Below, in pieces: positions 57,957 to 64,000 of a stretch of 64,000 nt of DNA. The stretch spans positions 13,598,214 to 13,662,213 of the forward strand of contig OZ025273.1 of the NCBI GenBank assembly GCA_964019165.1, in the 5' to 3' direction. Made by a program: the position numbers and the translations under genes. Under the pieces are notes generated by a model. That model saw only the letters and a list, made by a program, of their open reading frames with translations, did not search any database and was not told the DNA's origin. Source of the stretch: Mastigias papua. Taxonomy: Eukaryota; Cnidaria; Scyphozoa; Rhizostomeae; Mastigiidae. Position 1 is the first letter of the stretch; every line of letters starts with the position of its first letter.

Positions 57957-60715
57957 AACAAATAGGATGTCACGTCTTATACCTGTAGCTTTTTTGTTGT
58001 CGAGACCATCATTTTCAGTTGTCAGTCTTCCTTTCTCGCATTACCTTCCATATATTATTCATCCCATTAGAGTATCTGACTATTCTTCTACCATTATTGA
58101 TAATATTTTCTCAAATGCATGTAATCTAGATACCAAAGGTGGCAAAATTTTGACACAAATTGCTGATCATTTTCCTCAATTTTTAATTGTCACAAAGGTG
58201 GAATTTGGAAATAACACTATGTCTCATTATCAACATGACTATTCCAAGTTTAATCAAGAAAAATTTCTTGCTGATTGAACAACATTAACTTTAAGTACTT
58301 GGATGACGATCAAAGTGACATTAATGTAAAATTTAATAGATTTCTTGCTAGTCTTGATGCTATTGTCAAAAAGCATGCTCCATTGAAGAAGCTTACTCGT
58401 AATGAGCTTAACCTGCAAAATAAACCTTGGGTAAACAAATAAATGAAGACAATGATGCAAGTCAGGGATAACTTATTAAAAAAACTTAAAACGATGCCTG
58501 ATACAGCAACAAAACTTTTCTATAAACAATTTAGGTATCGAGTTGCAAATGACCTTAAACAAAGTAAAAAAAGTTACTTTCTTGATTATTTTAATGTTAA
58601 CAGCAATAATTTGAAACTTTTGTGGACTGGTATAAAGTCAATAATTAACATTAAGAGCTCTCGTGTAAATGTTGTTAACAACTTGAAGCATACAAAAGGA
58701 AACTTGACTACTGATTCTGTAAATATGGCTAACATTGTCAATAACTTTTTTAGTAAGGTAGCTAATGGTATAACATAACGCATACCCAGACCCCCAAAGT
58801 CTCCCTTGGACGATCTTGGTAATAGCAATACACACTCTCTATTTATATCTGCTGCAGCCCCATGTGAAATATCTGATATGATAGATTTATTCAAAACTAA
58901 TAAATCAATAGGCCCAAATAGCATCCCAAATTAAATTATTAAAAATCCTTTCTCCTCATATTTCTTCCCCCTGTCTCAAATCATAAATGAGTCATTCCAG
59001 TCTGGTGTGTTTCCTGAAAAAATGAAGGAAGCCAGAGTCATCCCTTTGTTTACGAAGGGTTGCCCTTTGACCTCTTCAAACTATAGACCAATATCTCTCT
59101 TATCTGTTTTCAGTAAAATTACAGAAAAGCTGATGTATAAGCGCTTATACAATTTCCTGTAACAACATAACATTTTGTATAATCTCCAGTTTGGTTTCCG
59201 TGCTAATCATTCTATAAATCATGCATTAATTAGTTTAACAGAATCTATCAAAAACAGCCTAGACAACAAAAAAATGTGGATGCGGAACCTTTCTGGACCT
59301 TCAAAAAGCTTTTGATACAGTTAAACATAAGATCCTTCTTAACAAACTGGAACACTATGGCATTCGAGGTACAGTTTTGGCCTGGCTCAGCTCTTATCTT
59401 AGTAACAGAAGTCAGTATGTATATGTAAATGGTTGCAAGTCCAGCCATCTAAATATTGCTTGTGGTGTACCACGGGGATCTGTCCTTGGTCCACTTCTGT
59501 TCCTTATTTGCATCAACGATCTGCCCAACTCATCTCTTAAATTATCTTTTTTCCTTTTTGCTCTTGATACCAACATCTACTTTGAATCAGACAGTTCAGA
59601 TAATCTTGAAAATGTGGTTAACAAGGAGCTTAGACAGGTCAAAAATGGCAAGATGTAAATAAACTTCCTATCAATGTAGAAAAGACAAACTGTGTCATTT
59701 GTCATTCTGTCCAAGCTTACTTAAAAGGTATTATCAACATAGAAATTGGCAATCAACTTGTAAAGCGGGCAAAATATGTTAAATTCCTGGGTCTCCTTTT
59801 GGACGAAAATCTAAATTGGAAGTACCATTTATTGGAACTTTCCAAGAAACTCTCAAGAACTTGTGGTATATTCTTCAAAGTAAGACATCTACTACCCACT
59901 AATATTCTAGGCTCTCCATATAATTCTTTATTTTTATCATTTACCCAGTGTGGAATAACTGTCTAGGGTCTTACTTATGAAGTCCACGCCAAACCTATCT
60001 ATATTCTACACAAGAAGGTTGTCAGAACTATTGCTTTCAAAAGTTTCACATCACCAGCTACACCTACTTTTTCTGAGTTAGACATCCTTAAATTGTATGA
60101 TTTATTTAATCTACAGCTGTTTACAGTTATTTATGAGACTGTCAATAGGATTTCTCCCATCTATTTTCAAAATTTCTTTAACACTTTGACATCTGTCCAT
60201 CAATATGATACACGGCAAGCTACTAAAAGTGATATTTTTATGTTGCGTAAAAATACTTTGCAATATGGCTTACGATCAATTAGATATGCAGGTGCTACAG
60301 TCTGGAACAGCATTCCATCCAATATCAGACATACTGCCTCAGTACTGATTTTTCGTCGTGATTTGAAATTACATTTCTCTACCAAATGCAAGTCCTAAAT
60401 ACCTCAATAAGGTAGCATCTCCTGACACTGATCAATTAAGGCACTGAAAGATCTCCAATTAGAATAATAATGAGTATTTTTAGCATAGGAGATGCTCTCT
60501 CCTCGAGTAGTTTATCTATTGAGAGAGCTCCTCCTTAAGAAAAGTCTACTTCATGCAAACTCCTGATTCTGTAGTGTTAACTTTATGTAAATCTATTGCT
60601 TATCATTTTTTCTTGTTTGTCTTGTCATTTAAATATTTTGTAGTGAATTGTTTTTAGTTTTAAGATTTTGTATGTTGTTGAATTTTTAAATATGAACCTG
60701 AAACTGAAACTAAAG
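57957..60715 (+). pseudogene. CR1/jockey-type LINE, 5' truncated, with (CTGAAA) tail
   Basis: Pieces in order: RVSDYSSTIIDNIFSNACN and DHFPQFLIVTKV (end of endonuclease), LLWTGIKSIINIKSSRVNV, SNYRPISLLSVFSKITEKLM, LQFGFRANHSINHALISL, 'FLDLqKAFDTVKHKILL' in shifted frames near 59300, SHLNIACGVPRGSVLGPLLF, FLFALDTNIYFESDSSDN (degraded FADDTN), 'KYVKFLGLLLDENLNWKYH' near 59780, and RSIRYAGATVWNSIPSNIR. It ends in aacctgaaactgaaactaaa, a hexamer tail typical of these LINEs. It has about five stops or frameshifts. It inserted at the edge of repeat copy D. Confidence 0.85.
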
Positions 60716-61884
60716 TTCATGGTGACCATTTCTGATACAAGCACGTGCGATTTGCAAGTTCGCCTATACGAAAAACTGTATAAGAATAATATCGAAAATA
60801 CAAAGAAATTTGTGTTAACAGCAAGAGACCTGGCCATGATACAGAGAAAAAGACCAAAAGACAGCCAAGTTCACAACAATTCGTGTCACTATTCACGTGT
60901 TAGATACATTAACATAATGTGCACAGATTAGTCTGGACGACGAGGAGCTTGTCATATCCTTGAATTCAGCCTGTAGATTTCTTAGAGACCAGTCATTAAT
61001 TCCTTGATGGAAGAGAGTGGAAGATATTTAGGAAGAGGACCAATATTCTGCAAACCAAGAGGACGGGGATGAAACATGAAGAGAATTTGGCAGGACCAAA
61101 ACTTTATATAAATCTGAGACCGCACCAAAAATTGGATCATATGCATTTAAAAATATTTTCCACCCCCTCCCTACAAGTCATTAATGACCCGTCCTTTAAG
61201 AAAGAGGAATCCAGTGTCTCAAGCAGAAACATAGTAATGACTACTTTCTGAGCAAATGCTTTTGCATAAACATTCCATTTGTTGAGTCCTGAGTCCCGCC
61301 TAATGTATTAAAGTGATGAAAATACGTTTGCAAATGAGCTCATCAGCAATCAATACACCACTTTCACGAACCGCGAACCAGAGGACTAGGACGAGATTTG
61401 GAGTGAAAGACATTTTTGGTTGCATACAAACACCAATGAAAACGGCTTGCTGCTCGTGACTACCGTCAGATATTTCACATTTCTCTCGTTGTATTCATAC
61501 GGTATCACTAAAAACATTTAAAAAAGACTTAAGATCGTGCAAAATAAAGTGTGATTGTAGACTGAGCGAAACGTTTATATCTAGGCTTGGCTTTAGTTAA
61601 CCTTTTACCGCTTAGTTAATTTATTGTATCTACTTATTTTCATGCCGATAGTTGGCCTTAATTAGCTTTATATAGCTATATCATTGTAAGCTAACTTAAG
61701 AAAGATAAATCATTATTATTTATTATATATTATCGGGTATTATTTGCTGACATGTGATCTGTATGCCTTGGAAAGAATGCTTTCTCAAAAAAATTTACGA
61801 GCACTTTAGCTCTTACAGCTGACATGAATAGTGTCTTACACCGTAGAAGCATAATCCTACTCACTAGTATCGTAATGGTCACAA
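60716..61884. other. Unclassified sequence
   Basis: No recognised gene or element. A frame reading MVTISDTSTCDLQVRLYEKL near 60720 is protein-like but short. Confidence 0.35.
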
Positions 61885-63010
61885 GTAACTGTGTTGTAAT
61901 GGGTTGCTGAAATAGCAACTACAGATTGACACAGATTGAGGACTTTCCACACTGCAAATGCTCCTCCAGTAAACATCTAACCGCGGAAAGGGAAAAGTTT
62001 GGATTTATACAATGAGAAAGGTATCTGGGAAAAAAATACCGCTTGGAACCCAGGTGAGAGTGATATGGCCTGTTCAGATCATTCTATAGATGATACAACT
62101 CAGATACAACCTGTAAATTCAGATATATAGCTAGAGCGATAAAGCAAAGAAGAGTTTTGGTTTGTCAAAAGGAGCTTCCAATGACTGAACCTGTAGAAGA
62201 ACTGAATCCAAGTGCATCCATGGATGTTATCTTGCTGAGGAGTCATCCTGTGTAAGCTGTGTAAATATTGGATCACAAAGTGCCGCATTGCAGAGTGACA
62301 CTGGCATGCCTAGAGCACAGCATTTAAAGTTTACAAAGATAGTTGATAAAGTATCACATGCGATTTTAAAAGAAAAATCTGTAAGAAAGCCATTTTCATG
62401 GGTCCATATAAAATCTGATGGTAGAATGAAATTTTACAGATGCTTGCGAACTGTGGCTATATTTAATTCAATATTTGATTTGATAACGCCTAGCTGCCTA
62501 CAATGATTAATGGAGAGGAAAGTAAACTAAGTCACCATCAAAATGTAAGTTCTCAATTACTAGGATACAACATAGAGTGACCCATAAAGGTTAGTTTCTA
62601 AAGGTTCTTAAGTGGATTAGACTTGGCAATTTGAATGAGAACTTAGCACATAGATTTTGTTTTTAAATGGTATATTCCCAAAGACATTTACCACATGGAT
62701 AATAAATGTTGTCAAGCTTTATTGGGGATGCTCTCATTGTATGCCTTCCATGGAACCTCATTCAATAACACTTGCCTTCTGCATCCAAACAGGTTATTCC
62801 AAAAACAAGATGCATAATAGACTGCAGTGAGATTTTTATAGAAAGATCACAGTCTTTCAATGTTAAAGCATGAACTTGGTCAGATTATAAGAATCACAGC
62901 ACAGTTAAATTCCTGGATGGAATGTCCCAAATGGCTACATCATGTACTGATCTGATTGTTTTGGTGGTCGACCATTGGATCTGCAATAATACTGGATTTT
63001 ATAATTATAA
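61885..63010 (+). pseudogene. DDE_Tnp_4-type transposase remnant with a THAP-like start
   Basis: Fragments in the order of THAP plus DDE_Tnp_4 transposases: a possible THAP start CVVMGC(stop)NSNYRL near 61890; SDGRMKFYRCLRTVAIFNSI (the 'KFYTGL...F..lF' helix) at 62410-62480; FLKVLKWIRLGNLNENLAHR near 62600; VIPKTRCIIDCSEIFIERS (the first catalytic D in IIDC.E) at 62790-62850; TWSDYKNHSTVKFLDGMS; and GGRPLDL near 62965. Multiple stops and frameshifts; the third acidic residue is not found. The superfamily is PIF/Harbinger-like (IS5). Confidence 0.7.
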
Positions 63011-64000
63011 TTATTTTGCAAAAGCTCAGGAAGCTAATTGACAAGAATAGTTTAATATATTATTGAATGGTATATGTTAGTGAAGTATTGCATAATCTAG
63101 CATAGTACAATAAATTATTGCATAGTGTAGTATAACATAGTATAGTACAGAATGGCATATAAATGTTATATGATGGAAATGATTATGTACATTTACATAT
63201 AGTTCTTTACTGAGTGCTTGATTTTAAGATTTATGAAAATGGTGAAGGAACATAATAGACTAATTCAAAATTCTTCTGAGTTCCTTTCCAACTTTAGCCA
63301 ATGCTCTATACCAAACCCCAACTTTTGAAGAAAATGGCTATGATCATTATTTGCAAGTTCATTAGGATGAAAAGCTAGGAATTAGACCTGTTCATGTACA
63401 GTGTAACTGGCTAGTATCTAAACCAACCCTTGTCTAATATGAACGGGTCTCGAATCATATGGCTGCCATTCAAACACATTTATATTTTATAATATCTAGC
63501 AATATCTGCTTGGGCTTCCTCAACTGTTTTATTGTTCCTTCTTTCCACTAATTTTCACTTACTGAAGACGTATGAAGTCCTTCAACTAAGCAAATTTCTT
63601 TGCAGGCATTCTTGTTATACCAATTTTGATCGATAAGTCCTAAGCCGTCGCTGTTTATCTATTTCTTTGAGTTGCGAGGTTTACCAATGAAAACAGATCA
63701 CATATCAGCAAGCAATATCAGATAACAAGTGGCAGCAACAAGAGAAACGTAAAATATTTAACGATAATCACAGGCAACAAGCCTTATTCATCGGCATTTG
63801 TATACAGCCAAAAAGTTTTTTCACCCCAAATCTCGGCCTAGACTGATGACATGGATCTGTACAAATATCATTCTAGAGACTCGATGTAGCTTTAGAGCTG
63901 GACATGGCACAAGAGTTATTACTTTCTCTGCTGTCCAACTTATGTATAAATGCATGGAGTAACAGGCACCTTACTATCAAGTTCTTTTCACTTGATCAAA
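63011..64000. other. Unclassified sequence
   Basis: A cryptic simple repeat (variants of catagtatagta) lies at 63095-63160. The rest holds nothing I recognise. Confidence 0.4.

Overview
The window looks like a piece of an invertebrate animal genome. It is AT-rich, has GT-AG introns from tens of bases to about 14 kb, many long (TA)n tracts, and a dense layer of decayed mobile elements of metazoan types (Penelope-like, RTE-, CR1/jockey- and R2-like LINEs, a Ty3/Gypsy fragment, hAT, P, PIF/Harbinger-like and TTAA foldback elements). The species cannot be fixed from sequence alone; an early-branching marine lineage such as a sponge or cnidarian would fit, but that is inference.

The one host gene I can support runs leftward across most of the window (minus strand, about 48.0 kb down to 0.5 kb, continuing past the left edge). 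It is a large RNF213-like gene (AAA+ ATPase / E3 ubiquitin ligase, also called mysterin). Eleven consecutive exons from 32,334 to 509 join in one reading frame with matching splice phases and no in-frame stop. They encode the part of the stalk that leads into the AAA core, ending just after a Walker A-like AGMGKS motif. Four or more likely upstream exons lie at 43.3-48.0 kb. The rest of the AAA core and the RING domain would lie off the left end.

Region by region: 0.5-8.6 kb holds five downstream exons, Penelope-like (PLE) remnants, a Gypsy integrase fragment and a tRNA-bearing inverted-repeat element. 8.6-13.9 kb is an intron with a PIF/Harbinger-like MITE and a multicopy gene remnant split by a TTAA foldback element. 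13.9-14.6 kb is one large exon. 14.6-28.6 kb is a 14-kb intron made of a long non-coding repeat family (copies A, B, C), a hAT element nested in copy B, a Transib-like element with V(D)J-heptamer-like ends, and an RTE LINE. 28.6-32.3 kb is the exon-dense core. 32.8-46 kb is intron packed with LINEs and MITEs, with two probable exons at 43.3-43.7 kb. 48.5-55.1 kb is bounded by hAT-type ends and holds a P-like element. 56.5-58.0 kb is copy D of the repeat family, 58.0-60.7 kb a CR1/jockey-like LINE, and 61.9-63.0 kb a DDE transposase remnant.

No operon-like or defence cassette is visible. The most interesting points are the intact-looking RNF213-like exon chain surviving inside a transposon-filled locus, a 1.5-kb element whose ends resemble RAG recombination signals, a terminal-inverted-repeat family carrying a tRNA-like body, and an insertion/empty-site pair that dates one hAT insertion relative to its host repeat.
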